This document shows, one piece after another, positions 46,034-58,315 of a stretch of 64,000 nt of DNA (positions are counted from its first letter, which is position 1; each line of letters starts with the position of its first letter). This DNA comes from Botryosphaeria dothidea (taxonomy: Eukaryota > Ascomycota > Dothideomycetes > Botryosphaeriales > Botryosphaeriaceae). The notes below the pieces were generated by a model. That model saw nothing but the letters and a program-made list of their open reading frames with translations, did no database searches and was not told where the DNA came from. The position numbers were made by a program, and so were the translations under genes. The DNA lies in NCBI GenBank assembly GCA_011503125.2, contig WWBZ02000033.1, forward strand, positions 1,116,001 through 1,180,000. The letters run 5' to 3'.

Positions 46034-48435
46034 GAGATGAGAGGGCATCGGACGGTAAATGGCGTTGGCGGGATGGGTCACCTTCTATTCGTTGGAATCA
46101 TTGGCGGGATTGAGCGGACTTTCTTTCTCTCTTCATCTTCATTTTCTTCCTGCTTCTCTCGGCTCCGGATGACCGTTATGACTGGGTTGCATTGGCGAAC
46201 GCATGCATCGATTCCCCCAAGGTCACTTTCTTCTGTCTTTTCCCTTTGGTTCTCTTCTTGTTCATTTACCTTCGAAGACGGCAGACTGGACTCTCATTGC
46301 CCTTCTTTTATTTTCACCGTCGGAGTGCTTCCCAATCCGGCCCTCGCGATCTCGCCGAATGTCCGCCATTCGCCGCTTTGGACAAGGCCGCACGATTCCA
46401 CCTCTCTACCGCAACCCTCCTCATACCCATGGATACCGGGTCGATCCGCGCTCATCAACCCACCGGATGATGTACTCCGAAGAGGCCGCGATCCGCGAAA
46501 ACATGCACAGCAAAAGAGCTCTTTCCCACTTTTTTGATTTATCATCGCTCAGAGAGTTTCCTCCTATTCCCGCTGCAGCAGGCATGGGCTACACACAGGA
46601 ACCGGCCAAAAAAAAAAAAAAGCACACAAAACGAATTTCGGGATGATCAGAATTCAGCAAGAGAGATCAAATTTCTCCACATCCCGTGAAATGAAAGGTG
46701 GTTTTCTCTGTCAACGGGCTTGTCAAAAACGTCTCGGATCCGTTCGGTCGGGAAGGGGGGCGGTGGTTGCGAACGCGACGCTTTGGTGGCGCTCTCCTGG
46801 CGCAAGCCACGCTGCGGACTACAAGCCGCGTCGCAGGGAAGCGGCGAACGGTTCTTGCAGGGAAAAAGGTGCTGGGGATGTGCGGGATGTGGGGGCATTT
46901 CGGTGATTGTTGCAGGGCTTCGAGGTACCTTATTGCTTTTCTTCTCTTTGTCCGTCGGCGCCGACATTGAGCGGCTGAGCGCGTCAGGCGAGCGGCATGC
47001 ATGTAGATTATGCACGGTACTGTATATAAACCGCTATATAACTTCCGCGAGGACAGCCCATTTCAGACAGACTTCAGGTGATGAGTATACTTCTTCTTGC
47101 CGATCATCGCGGACTACTGTACATATGTCACGATCTGTCATCCTGTCACCTGGAGTCTTCAGTCTACCTCGGCTGCTCGATCACCGGATGGCCTGGACCT
47201 GCGCCGATCCCGCAACTTTAAAAGGATTGCGGCACGGCACGGCGGCAAAAGTAAGGCACATATGACGAAGTGATGTATAGTGCATCAGTAGCGGCTACCG
47301 GGAGCAGCTGCATCCCTGTACGAATCCATACACTATGTTATTTAGCGCTTCCAAATCGGTGCACCCGATCCCGCCGTTCTCGACCGCTCTCAAATATTGT
47401 CGCCGGCTACCGCTTCATCCCCCTTTGCTTTCAGTTCTGCATCTGGTGCTGATCATCGGCTAAAAATACCCCTGCACAGCTTCTTTGTCTACTGAAGCAT
47501 ATCAACTTCCGAAAGCCGCCATAAAGAAGCAAGCATTGGATGAGTCCGGTAACAATGTGCCCGGCGAGTCTCACATTGACAATGCGAGACGATAGCGCAG
47601 GCGAAATGACTTTATCAAAAGGAATTATCTCATCAAAACTGCTTGAGCTTACACCACCGTGCACCGGACCGCAACTACATATCCCGACTCACCCGGCTTC
47701 TGGTATAGGCAATTCGGCTCACCACGTTCCTTGCTTTGAAAAGGCTAAAAGATTGCATCAGTTGTGAAGTCTTCCATGTAGCTGTATGTGGGCTTCTTGA
47801 AGAACGCTGATGGCGGATGCACCTCTTTTGTGCTTGTGGGTTGTGGAAAGTGAGACTTGGAGAGGTTCTGAGCCTCCTTTTGTTCGATGACAAAAAGATA
47901 GGCGAGATTGGACCGCTCTTTTCAAGCACTATGATTGCAGCGTCCGATGTTGACATCACCTTCTGATTGCTGGATCGGCCAACGCAAATGATTGCCTAAT
48001 TATGTACCATACCAGCCTTATCAACGTTGAAATTGTTGGCTCTAATTTACAACATCAAATACATCTATAAGGGTACTGGGAGTGAGCTAGAAATTGGTAG
48101 CCAGTCCTTGACATTAAAACATTTGGCAGGAATTATCTTCTGTCCCGAGAAAAAAAAGGATTCCCAATTGAACCAAAAGCCATGTCATGGAGTAGTTTAA
48201 GAGGGCTGCGCTCCATCGGAGGATACTCATATCCCCTCACGGTCGATCATGAAGAAGTTTGAAAAGCATCTCGCAAAGAAACCGGGCTTCCCCCATCACT
48301 TGGAAAATGAAATATTAGGTAAAGAAACTGGGATTTTCAGAATGCACATGAAATAGAAAGAGCATAAACTGCCGGAAGAGAGAGTCAGAACTCCGCTGCG
48401 AGTGCACAATGATTGAATCCATGAGATCATCTCGT
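46034..48435. other. Intergenic, no gene recognised
   Basis: A 2.4 kb interval. It holds an A-run near 46608-46620 and TATA-like sequence near 47022, without an associated gene. Open frames are short and show no motif. Confidence 0.45.
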
Positions 48436-50250
48436 TCAATCAATATCAGCTGTTTGAACGCGTCTGTTCAACGCACGTTCGAACCTGAGAGAATCGATAT
48501 CCCTCGCAGCCTTCTCAACTCTGGCCTGTTGGGGACCGATGGAGTAGGAGGGGTCGGAGGCAAAGAAGAGAATGCGGTGGAAGATTTCCGACGGCAATAT
48601 TCCCAAGCGGTGGTTCGGATCTGGATACAAGGCTTTTGCCCACCAGTCGTGCTGCCGAGGAGGGACATTGGCTGTTGAAAGGATGCGGATGGATGGGTCA
48701 ACAAGGAGTATCGTCAAGAAGCTACAGTGGCCTCTTTCTGTGGGATCAGCAAGACGTAAATCGGCTGCTCGAGCCTGAAGTACGTTGGGAAACGCGACAA
48801 GGCGACCTTCTGGAAGCGGGACACGGCCCAGGCGTTGATAGACCTCTTCTCCATCAGCAATCCCCAAAACGTCAGCAAAGTCGTAATAGTCTATGTATCC
48901 GCACAGATCGTGGAACTCGTCAAAATCAGATCTCTGACGAAAGTCGATCGCGTTGCCTAAGATATTAACAGAATCAAAGACAAAGATGCAAGCGGCGCAG
49001 ATATGCTCGTTCATCATTCCCTCTATGTGCCAAGTTCCGCTGGTAAGTTGAGGCCCCTCCGGAGTCAACTCTATATTATTGAGCCTGACGATAACTTGGA
49101 CGTCACCGGGGAAGTCATCTACGAGGTTGATCGTTGGATATGAACTGGCGTTGTCGAAAGCATGAATGTTTGGCTCCGGGTCAATTATTGCTCTGTTCGC
49201 ATCCATCCAGTCATAGAACTCGTCTTCCTCAGTATCAAACTCTAGAGGCGGTGTGGGACAGGTTGTTTGATACGAGCTGGGATCAATGCGACGTGGTCGC
49301 TCATGATCCATATAGGAAAATACCAGGTTCCATAACGGAATTGATTCGTTAATCAAACCTTCGATCAACCAGTAGGCTTCCTCATGGCTGGGATGCAAAT
49401 TGTTGATGTAGCTTTCCAGTTGCGCATCACCGTCTTCATCCCATGTAACATCTGCCGGCAGCCATTGATACGGCAACGACCAGAACTTTGGTTCTGGTAA
49501 GCTCTTGAGGTTATCTCTATATGTTCCATCTTTGTACCAACTCCTAGTTTTCCTTATTGAGTTGTCGCCGCAAATCTCTCCTTCATGCATGTAGTCTACG
49601 GCCTCGCTTCGGTGTAGATGCCTCGTGAGTGTAATCGGGGTATGCCGCATCCGGAAGGAATAGAGGGACGGATTGATGATATGCAGGACGGACCCTTTGG
49701 AATTGGAACGGCGGTCTTCATATGGGAGCATGTTGCGGTCAGTTTTTCGGAACGCCGATTTCATGCTCTTTCTGAGGGTTCTGGGTATTGCGCCATCAAG
49801 TTTGACGACGGTAGCATCTGGTGTGTTGAAGACGGGGGTACAACGAGTTTTGTCTAGATTTTTAGCCTTCTCTTGAAGCTCTGAGATACACTGAAGGCTT
49901 CTTTAGCGCATGTAAAAACCATTACAGACACTGGCCTACTTACATAATTGAACCCTCTGTCAGAGACTTCGAGGCCATCGGGCACCCAAGGGCTCTTTAT
50001 GAGTTCGAATCGCCAGCGCTTAATAGTCCGCGGGTCGAATATTCCGATTTACCATGAGTTCTTCTCAGTCACTTCATTCATCAAGCGCAGCATCTCCACC
50101 TCGTGCCGGGCCAGAAGATGGGCATGGAAGTCGGAAACTGCATTTGGGTATCGGACGCGTCTCCCGAGGACGAATAAGTCTTGAGGCATGTGTCGCAGGG
50201 GCAAGCCGACTCCAGGTACTTTGAGCTCGGCCCTTGGAGTTTGTCCTCGG
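48436..50250 (-). pseudogene. DUF4246 protein gene with an in-frame stop
   Basis: The coherent frame runs from about 50250 to 49944, then a 53-base intron (49943-49891, donor GTAAGT, acceptor CTTCAG), then 49890-48436. Family blocks: VPGVGLPLRHMPQDLF, RYPNAVSDFHAHLLARHEVE, MLRLMNEVTEKNSW, IGIFDPRTIKRWR, YCISELQEKAKNLDKT, later YQWLPADV, and the conserved core SGTWHIEGMMNEHICA. A TAA at 50051-50049 interrupts the frame right after KNSW. The frame resumes at once with IGIFDP, so an intron is unlikely and a Gln or Lys codon change to TAA is the easiest reading. The true start is not found: a TAA closes the frame upstream near 50275. If the stop is real, an ATG after it could make only a truncated protein. 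DUF4246 has no established biochemical function that I can state. Confidence 0.7.
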
Positions 50251-51511
50251 GCGCTTTGAACCCGACATTATGAAAGACGTCATGGCACGCTGGTTGGCAA
50301 TTTTGTGAGGTTCCGGTCGGCGCGGTGTCTTTGCAGAGGTCCGATGAGGCGTTGGCTGCTGCCGGTGAATGAGTCGATCAATTTTGGCAAATGCAGAGAG
50401 CCCAATGGCCTTGTTTGTTCCTGCTGCGCTTCGCCTGCAAAGTGGATCTGTCTCGCAGTGTAAGTTTTGAGGTTCGTCAGGGCCCAACTTTACCCGCCCA
50501 GGCTCACTGGCCTATCGACGGGCTTGAGTTGCTTCTGGAGTGACTTCTCGGCGTCAGTTGGAAGACGTGGTTGTTGTTGACTTGTTGAAGTAAGTGAGGA
50601 GGAAAAGACGAGAAGGTACGGCGCGTTGCGTCGGGCAATGACGTCGTTGGGCGCCCCGAATTGTCTGCGGCTTGTGCTCTCTCGACGGCGACGGCAGGCA
50701 CGATCAACAGTCACGATGCACGGTCTCACCTCAAAATGGGGCGACGAAGATTTTACCAGCATAATTGTAGCTGCAAGGACAAATACTTCAAGAATTGTAG
50801 CATTTGTCTGGCTGCAAAAGTAATCCCCATTTGTTTGTCCTTCCCGTTTTCGTACTTTCAGAATTGAGATTGCATTGCGCCTTGTTCCTGCCTTTGCTCA
50901 GAGTGCTCACTATAGCCATTACTGGCGTAAAGGAGTGATCGACTTACCACGTCGAAGGTACTGGTATGGCTTCATCGAGAAACTGCCGCAGTGAGTTCTC
51001 TCAGCGCTTCGTGAGTGAGGAGGCCGTTGCGAAGCTATTGGAGAAAGGAACCCGAACCAGACTCGAAAGAGTTCCATTCCCCAGCAACCACACACTAATT
51101 TTATTTCGCGACCCACCTGGCTAGCTGCATCGTATTCAGCTGTTGAGCGATCAAACATTGGTCCCTGGCCATACGATACCACTTACCTCTGCAACTGGGT
51201 ACGCGCCAAGCACCAGTCTCGTATTTATGCCTATTTTGGGGTTCGTCCAGGTCAATTTCCGGCCACCTCTTCGTTGGTGTTACATGCGGCTCAATAGCAC
51301 CTAGCCCTTCTTGGAAGGTAAATGGAGTAAAGAAGCTGCGACCGCACGAAGCGCGAAGCTTGTATGCAGTAGATGGGCGAGTGTCCATTCATAGTTGCTG
51401 GATTGATAAGGAGATCGTACACACCTCGTACAGGCCTGGTGAGTTCATAAGAGAGATGGTACTCCCCTTTTGTCTTCGTAGCCAACGATTGTGGCTGAGA
51501 ACTTTCTCAAA
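50251..51511. other. Intergenic, divergent flank
   Basis: The region lies between the 5' end of the DUF4246 gene (-) and the start of the peroxidase gene (+), so it holds both promoters. Open frames on the minus strand are short and without motifs. Confidence 0.5.
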
Positions 51512-52976
51512 ATGAAATCCACCAAGCTCGCAGCCCTCGCTGTTGCGACGGCACCCCAGGCCCTGGCAGAGTATGTGTGGCCATCTCCACATGACTTTCT
51601 GGAGGACCTGTTGGCCATGCAGCAAGGCTACATTCGCATGGGCTTTACCGATTGTACGTCGCCGCGCCGCTCTGCTTCTTTACCCCTGCTAATGCGTTCT
51701 TCCAAAAGTGGTTGTACCCTGTGGCCATGGAGGCAACAGACCCGGGGTGAATAACGCTGCGCAATGGATCCGGACCGGTTTCCACGACTTTGCCACACAC
51801 GACAAGGCTGCCGGCACCGGTGGACTCGATGCTTCTCTCCTGTACGAAGTCGACCGTCCCGAGAACGAAGGGTCGGCCTTCAACGACACCTTTGCCGACA
51901 TGAGCGATTTTCTCACTCCCCGATCGAGCGCCGCCGATCTGATAGCGCTGGCCGTAGTCGCATCGGTCGCATCTTGTGGCGGCTCCAAGATCCCCCTGCG
52001 AGCGGGCCGAATTGATGCTACGGCAGCCGGACCTGCCGGTGTGCCCAAGCCAGACGACTCCCTGGAGAGCACAACCGATGCATTTGCGCGGACCGGCTTT
52101 AACGTGAGCGACATGATCGCCTTGGTCGCCTGCGGGCACACCGTCGGCGGAGTCCACAGCGTAGACTTTCCCGATATCATCGGCAGTGAGGAGGACGTAT
52201 TGAACGTGCCGCAGTTCGACAGCACAGGGACTGCATTCGACACGGCTGTGGTGGACGAGTATTTGGACAGCAACGGCGCCAACCCGTTGGTCTTCGGGGC
52301 GAACGACACCACGAACTCGGATAAGCGTGTCTTCGGTGCCGATGGCAACAGCACCATGAACAGGCTCAAGGACCGCGACACGTTCCAGGCAACCTGCGCA
52401 AGCCTCTTCGAACGTATGATCGACACCGTTCCCTCAACTGTGACTCTCAGCGAACCCATCGAGCTGGTTGACGTGAAACCCTACATCGATAGGCTGGAGC
52501 TCAATGCCAACGCTTCAGCACTGGCTTTCGAAGGTCGCGTCCGTGTCCGTACCTCCGCCAGTACCGGCCGGGATAACGAAGGCATCAGCATTGCCCTGGA
52601 TGTGGTCGACAACGCTAATACACGCAAGCTTGTGCAAGCTGCTCGTGCACGAGCCCGAGGTGGTACATCAACCGGCTTCTATAACGAGGAGTTTACCTGG
52701 TTCGAGTTCGCCACGGAGCTGGATGCCAAAGACGGTATCAAAGCCTTCGATGTGCAGCTGACCACGGAGAAGACTGGCGCGGTGGAGACTTTCGATAATG
52801 CCGGTACAGGCGGATTTCCGAGCAATGATAACCTGTTGTACGCGCAATCGAAGTCGTGCATTGATGCGACAGTAAAGGGCGGTAACATGACAGTTACCAT
52901 TGGAGCAACGGTGCGGGAGGGTGCGGATAAGGCAGTTGAGGCTCCTGTGATCAAGCTGGCACACAAGGTCCAATAA
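51512..52976 (+). CDS. Secreted heme peroxidase, class II-like
   Basis: Two exons (51512-51653, 51709-52976) with a 55-base intron give 469 residues. The signal peptide is MKSTKLAALAVATAPQALA. Distal heme pocket: NNAAQWIRTGFHDFAT, with Arg and His in the R-x3-F-H arrangement. Proximal His: MIALVACGHTVGGVHSVDFP. The domain up to residue about 260 is the peroxidase fold, and about 200 further residues form a beta-rich C-terminal region as in fungal peroxidases of this hybrid type. The stop TAA at 52974-52976 is suspicious: the same frame continues for 71 codons with protein-like sequence and then ends at 53189 with a Cys-containing tail. The enzyme would oxidise phenolics or other donors with hydrogen peroxide outside the cell. 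Either truncation, readthrough or a strain-specific mutation applies. Confidence 0.85.
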
Positions 52977-53189
52977 CAGGGGGTCATGTTGCCAAGGCTT
53001 GCCGTTGAGGGAGTGGCTATGAAGAAGTCGAACACTTCGCAAGGTGGATACGTGTTCTACTCGGTGGACATCCCGATTGAAGCTGCTGGTTGGAGTACGA
53101 AGTTCGATGTTGTGCTTCCGACGACGGATGGGGAGATTGTCTCGGGCCCGCATGGGACTAATGATTTGAGCGCATGTTCGGACGTTTGA
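52977..53189 (+). other. In-frame downstream extension of the peroxidase gene
   Basis: Directly after the TAA the same frame reads QGVMLPRLAVEGVAMKKS, then YVFYSVDIPIEAAGWSTKFD and ends LSACSDV-TGA. This looks like the usual C-terminal end of such peroxidases. The stop context is CAA-TAA-CAG-GGG. No convincing intron removes the TAA. Confidence 0.65.
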
Positions 53190-55495
53190 GGAGATAACAA
53201 GTTGTGACTATTTTGTTAGCCAGCATAGCGTAGGGTGGAGCTTTCGGATCTGTTTTCATTCATGAGAAGCCAATTAGACGATTATCAGTGAGACTTGCAC
53301 GTACCGTTGCGAATTCGTTGAGGAGAGCCCTAGAAGTCGGGGTGGGGTAATGCGTCGGCTTCAAAGGGCGGGTTTTCCAAGTGACATCATGGTGCACGTC
53401 CTCAGCGCGTTCCACGCTCTTCCCGGTGGGCGCAGGCAAGACCTGGTGTCACGTCTTCCACTATCCGCTCGGATTGAAAATTCCAAAATTCGGATCCATG
53501 CCCAGTCTTGAGAATGAAGTGTGACCCACTGTGCTCATGGACGTAAGACCGAACCTTATTTATTTCAGCTGAAGTCCTCCCGTCATCTTTCCGAGACTCC
53601 GCGTGGAGCCTGAACGACCGTTAGTAGCGTCGATTAGCTTGAAAACAACCATGCAAAGATGCTCCAACCCACACTCCTCCCGATACCGCAGTTTTACCAG
53701 CCAATGGCACCCTCAACACCTCACGGCCGAAAAGATGCTTTTTTCTCGAGAGTGATCGCTCTCCCGCCATTCACCCGGCGCGGGTGCGACGGCGACGCTG
53801 GCTGACGTGGATCTAAGCGACTTCGCTTTCCGGGCGTACCTCCGAGCTCACGATGCAGCTGGAACACAACAGAGACCAGGGTCTCGTTCAATCGACCAAC
53901 TCGCGTGCTGCGTGGCCTTTTGCCCAACGATCACGAATACTGACCGCCTAACCGCCCAGACTGATGCCAACCTCGTGATGGCGCCAAAAAAGGCAGACTC
54001 TGGCGTCCGCGGCTCCGCAAAACCACGACTCGGAGGCCTGCCAAGTCCGGGGCTGTTTAGCCGTGCCGGTGGCCGGACGAGTCGCTGGCGCCGTTCAAGG
54101 CCGCCGAGGCGCGTGTCCTGACTCTAGAAACCGTCAATGGGAAGCGGGTCGTCGGTGAGGTGGAGGAAAGAAGAAAGGATGATGTTCGGGAGTTCTTCGG
54201 ACGGGAGCGGCAATTTTCGGCGGTGCGCGTGCCTTGATATCGGCACCATTGGATCTGAGCTGGCCGGCTCGGCCTGGGGCGGTGGGTAACAATGGGCAGA
54301 TCCGGCCGTCGGTCAAGCTAGCTGAAGCTCGGGTTGCCAGATGGCGGGTATCCGCTAAATCAAACCACCTTCTGCCCGACGTCAAAACCTCATATCGATT
54401 AGCTCTTCCAACCCAGCCAGCCTTCTAGCGGTAACACAAAACTGTAGCGTCCATCCTCGAAGGCCTCGTGCAGATGCCTGACCGGCGCGGACCCGCTGTG
54501 GGGGGTTGAGGGTGTAGATCGCGAATCCCTAAGATCCTCGATAAAGCTCACCGACCATCCTGAATGATAAGCCGACCGTCTCGAGGTGAACGTCTCGGAT
54601 AGCGTGGTACGAGGTCTCAGAGGCCTATAAGCTTCCCGCATGGCTGGTCACGTAACATATATCGATCTGATGCCGTCGACCATGAGCCGTCTCTGGCCCG
54701 TCATCTTGGGTAAAGTCCGAGAAGGTTATTCCCCGGGAGCCCAGGCGCCCTTGTGAGAGTTACTCCGGTGGATTTCGCCGCAAGACGATGAGCCTGAATG
54801 GTGTAGCGGGGTTTCGTGCTACAACAACGCGGGGGGCACGCGAGACAGAAGGGACTCGAGTATGAATGGCATGACGTCGGGATTGGGCGGCGGATGAGCG
54901 GGACGTCTTTCCACGTCAACGGTTAATCAGCAGCCCCGGAAGGCTTGGCCGAGGGCCAAACGGGCAATCCGGTGGTGCAGTCAGCGCGGGAGACGACACA
55001 GCTGCAGGGCGGGCGGAACTTTGAGAAGCAGCCACCCGAGACCCCTCTCGTCCATGCGCAGAGACGGGCGCGTGACGGGCGCATGTCTGCAAGTCGATTG
55101 GCGGCCGCGGCGTCGCGGTGGGCGAGCGGATTGAAGCAACAATCAAGGGCCCCGATGTTCACCCGCGTCGGGTGTTGGTGCATGGCTGCCATTGGCCGCC
55201 CGAGCTCTTCCGAAACCCCCGCGCGCGTGGCAATGATCGGCGGCGTACGAGGCACAATCTACCGTACATCTCCCGGCGCTGAGTCTCTCCCAAGAATCTA
55301 CCTTCCTCGGCACATGTTCCGTGCCAAAAGCGGCATGCGTATCCACATGGGAGCGTCACGGAATGACACGATGGAGAGTGCACGGCAGCAAGCCCCCCAA
55401 GCCATGCCTGATACAAGAACACCGCTACCCGCTCCGAGCCTTATCCCGTCTGTATACCTGACCGCTTCCCTCGTTTTGATACCCTGACCTTCGCC
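53190..55495. other. Intergenic, no gene recognised
   Basis: A 2.3 kb interval of mixed composition, with GC-rich parts at 53.7-55.2 kb that produce long antisense frames without motifs. The right end is the GH3 promoter; the sequence before the ATG (CTTCGCC) is a usable context. Confidence 0.45.
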
Positions 55496-58315
55496 ATGGC
55501 TCCCACCACTGATGTCGAGGCCATTCTTGCCTCGTTGACGCTGGACGAGAAGGTAAACCACTTTTTAATGCCTTTCGTAGCCTCAAAACCATCTTCACAA
55601 CTTCCCATCCCGAGTAAGACGAAAACACCAATCAGCGAATCAGCAGAGCTCAGGGAGAGCGGGGGTTCCCGTTGAGACTGCGTAACTCTTCAAACTACAG
55701 CATACTGCCCAAGCGAAGCCCAATCGGGCGTATCCTACACATTCTCTTGGCCTTCTTGTTCTTTTCGTCCAGAAGCTTTATTGAACGACCAAAAGCTAAT
55801 CAGCCACAGATCTCTCTCCTCGCCGGCGTCAACTTCTGGGAGACCGTCGCCATCCCCTCCAAGGGCGTCCCCTCGCTCAAAACCAGCGACGGGCCCAACG
55901 GTGCGCGCGGCGCCGAATTTGCGCACGGCACGACGGCCGCCTGCTTCCCCGCGTCGGTCTGCCTGGCATCGACTTTCGATGTCGAGCTCGCCTCGCAGGT
56001 CGGCGGCGCGCTGGCCGACGAGACGCTGTCGAAGGGCGCGCGCGTGCTGCTGGCGCCGACGGTGTGCCTGCACCGGCACCCGCTGGGCGGCCGCAACTTC
56101 GAGTCCTTCTCCGAGGACCCGCTGCTGGCGGGCAAGCTGGCGGCGGCGTACGTGGCGGGCCTGCAGGCCAAGGGCGTGGGCGCCACCATCAAGCACTTCG
56201 CCGCCAACGAGCAGGAGACGCAGCGCTTCACCGTCAACGAGACCATCTCCGAGCGCGCCCTGCGCGAGCTGTACCTCAAGCCCTTCGAGATTGCCATCAA
56301 GGAGGCCAATCCGTGGGCTGTCATGACGAGCTACAACCTCGTCAATGGCACGCATGCTGATAGCAGCGATTTCCTGCTGAAGAAGGTGTTGAGGGGTGAT
56401 TGGGGCTGGAAGGGACTGGTCATGAGCGATTGGGGCGGCACCAACTCGACGCCTGAGAGCATCAACGCTGGTATGGACCTGGAAATGCCGGGCCCGACCA
56501 AGTGGCGCAAGGTGGACGACGTGAAGGCGGCGATTGCGGCGGGCAAGACGAGCGAGGAGGCGGTGACGGAGCGGGCGAGGAATTTGCTGGAGCTGCTAGT
56601 CAAGACACGCCAGTTCGTCGACCCAGTCACACCGCCGGAACAGGCTATCAACAGACCGGAGACGCAGAAGCTCATCAGGCAGGTCGGCGGTGCAGGGGCC
56701 GTGCTGCTGAAGAACGAGGGAAGTGTGCTGCCGATCAAGAAGGAGAACCTCAAGAAGAAGAAGATTGCGCTGTTGGGTCATGCTAAGGATTCTTTGATTC
56801 ACGGCGGCGGAAGTGCGTCCGTCAATGCTCACTACAAGATCACTCCTTACGAGGGCCTGAAGGCAGCACTCGGAGATGATGTTGAGCTTGTCTTCCAGAA
56901 GGGTCAGTGTTCACTCTGTTCTGATATGCGGTTAGCTGACTTATTACGGAACAGGTGCTCACGATTTCCGTCTCCTGCCATCCATGGGCAAGGGCGTTAA
57001 GGATTACGAGGGATCCTCAGGCTGGACTCTCCAACGGTTCGAAACTGAAGACTATTCAAAGTCGCCCGTCGGCACGAAGAACATTCCCACTTCCCACTGG
57101 GCACCTATCCTCTCCACAGAAGTCACTGAAGCGGCTAAGCTCACAGGAACCTTCACTCCCGCAACCACGGGCAAGCACTACCTCGGCTTTTCCGGCCTCG
57201 GACCCTCGAAGCTCTTCATCAACGGCGAACTGGTTTCCGAGCAGAAGCACAACTACCAGGACCCGATGGGCTTCCTGCTCGGCGGCGGCAAGCAGGAGAA
57301 CTTCCAGTACTACTTCGAAGCTGGTAAGGAGTACGCCATCGAGGCGCACTCGCGGCGGCCGCAGGTCAACAACAGTGGTCTCAGTATCCTAGACAAGTGC
57401 ATGGGCTTCTACCTCGGCTTCATGACGGAGGAGGAGCACGACGAGGACATCCAAGGGCAAGCTGTCGCGGCGGCGCGCGACGCCGACGTTGCCGTGGTCT
57501 TCACCGGCCACACCAAGGACTGGGAGACGGAAGGCCAGGACCAGGCCAGCTTCAACCTGCCCGCCAACGGCTCGCAGGATGCGCTCGTCGCCGCCATCGC
57601 CGCCGCCAACAAGAACACGGTCGTCGTCAACAGCACCGGCGTCGCCGTCGCCATGCCCTGGATCGACGAGGTCGCCGCCGTCGTGCAGGCCTGGTTCCCC
57701 GGCCAGGAGGCCGGCAACGCCATCGCCGACGTGCTGCTCGGCAAGGTCAACCCGTCCGGCCGGCTGCCGACGAGCTTCCCGCGCCGCCTCGAGGACGCGC
57801 CCGCGCACGGCAACTTCCCGGGCGAGTACGTGGACAGGCGCTTGGAGGTCAAGTACGCGGAGGACGTGTTCATGGGGTACAGGCACTTTGACCGCGTCGA
57901 CAGGAGCAAGGTGCTCTTCCCGTTCGGCTTTGGTCTCAGCTACACGACATTCGCGCTGTCCGGGTTCCACGTCCAGCAGAACGAGGACGTGATCGATGTG
58001 GCGGTTAGCGTGCAGAATACGGGCAGCGTGGCTGGCGCGCAGGTCGTCCAGGTTTACGCGGGGCCCGAGGGCAAGAGGAAGGTTGAGTGCCCCGTGAAGC
58101 AGTTGGTTGGGTTTAAGAGGGTGGAGTTGAGCCCGGGCGAGACGAAGGCAGTGCAGGTGCCTGTGCCGGTGAGGAGCTTGGCGTACTTTGATGAGGGTTC
58201 AGGGAAGTGGGTGGTTGAGAAGGGCGAGTATAGGGTTTCGGTGGCTGAGTCGTCTGCGGATATCAAGGAGAGCAGCGTCGTTAGCGTGGAGAAGACCTTG
58301 GAGTTTGCGCCGTAG
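55496..58315 (+). CDS. GH3 beta-glucosidase with PA14 insertion
   Basis: Three exons (55496-55552, 55810-56902, 56955-58315) give 836 residues, the usual length for this class. Exon 1 encodes 19 residues (MAPTTDVEAILASLTLDEK) and joins by a 257-base intron, long for this window, to ISLLAGVNFWETV. The catalytic nucleophile is Asp226 in GLVMSDWGGTN; GRNFESFSEDP and IKHFAANEQE contribute the substrate pocket. A PA14 module lies at about residues 395-550 (FTPATTGKHYLGFSGLGPSKLFINGE), followed by the second GH3 domain (QAWFPGQEAGNAIADVLLG) and a C-terminal fibronectin-III-like domain (FPFGFGLSYTTFALSG). No signal peptide is present, so it is probably intracellular, splitting cellobiose and other beta-glucosides after uptake. 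Confidence 0.95.
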
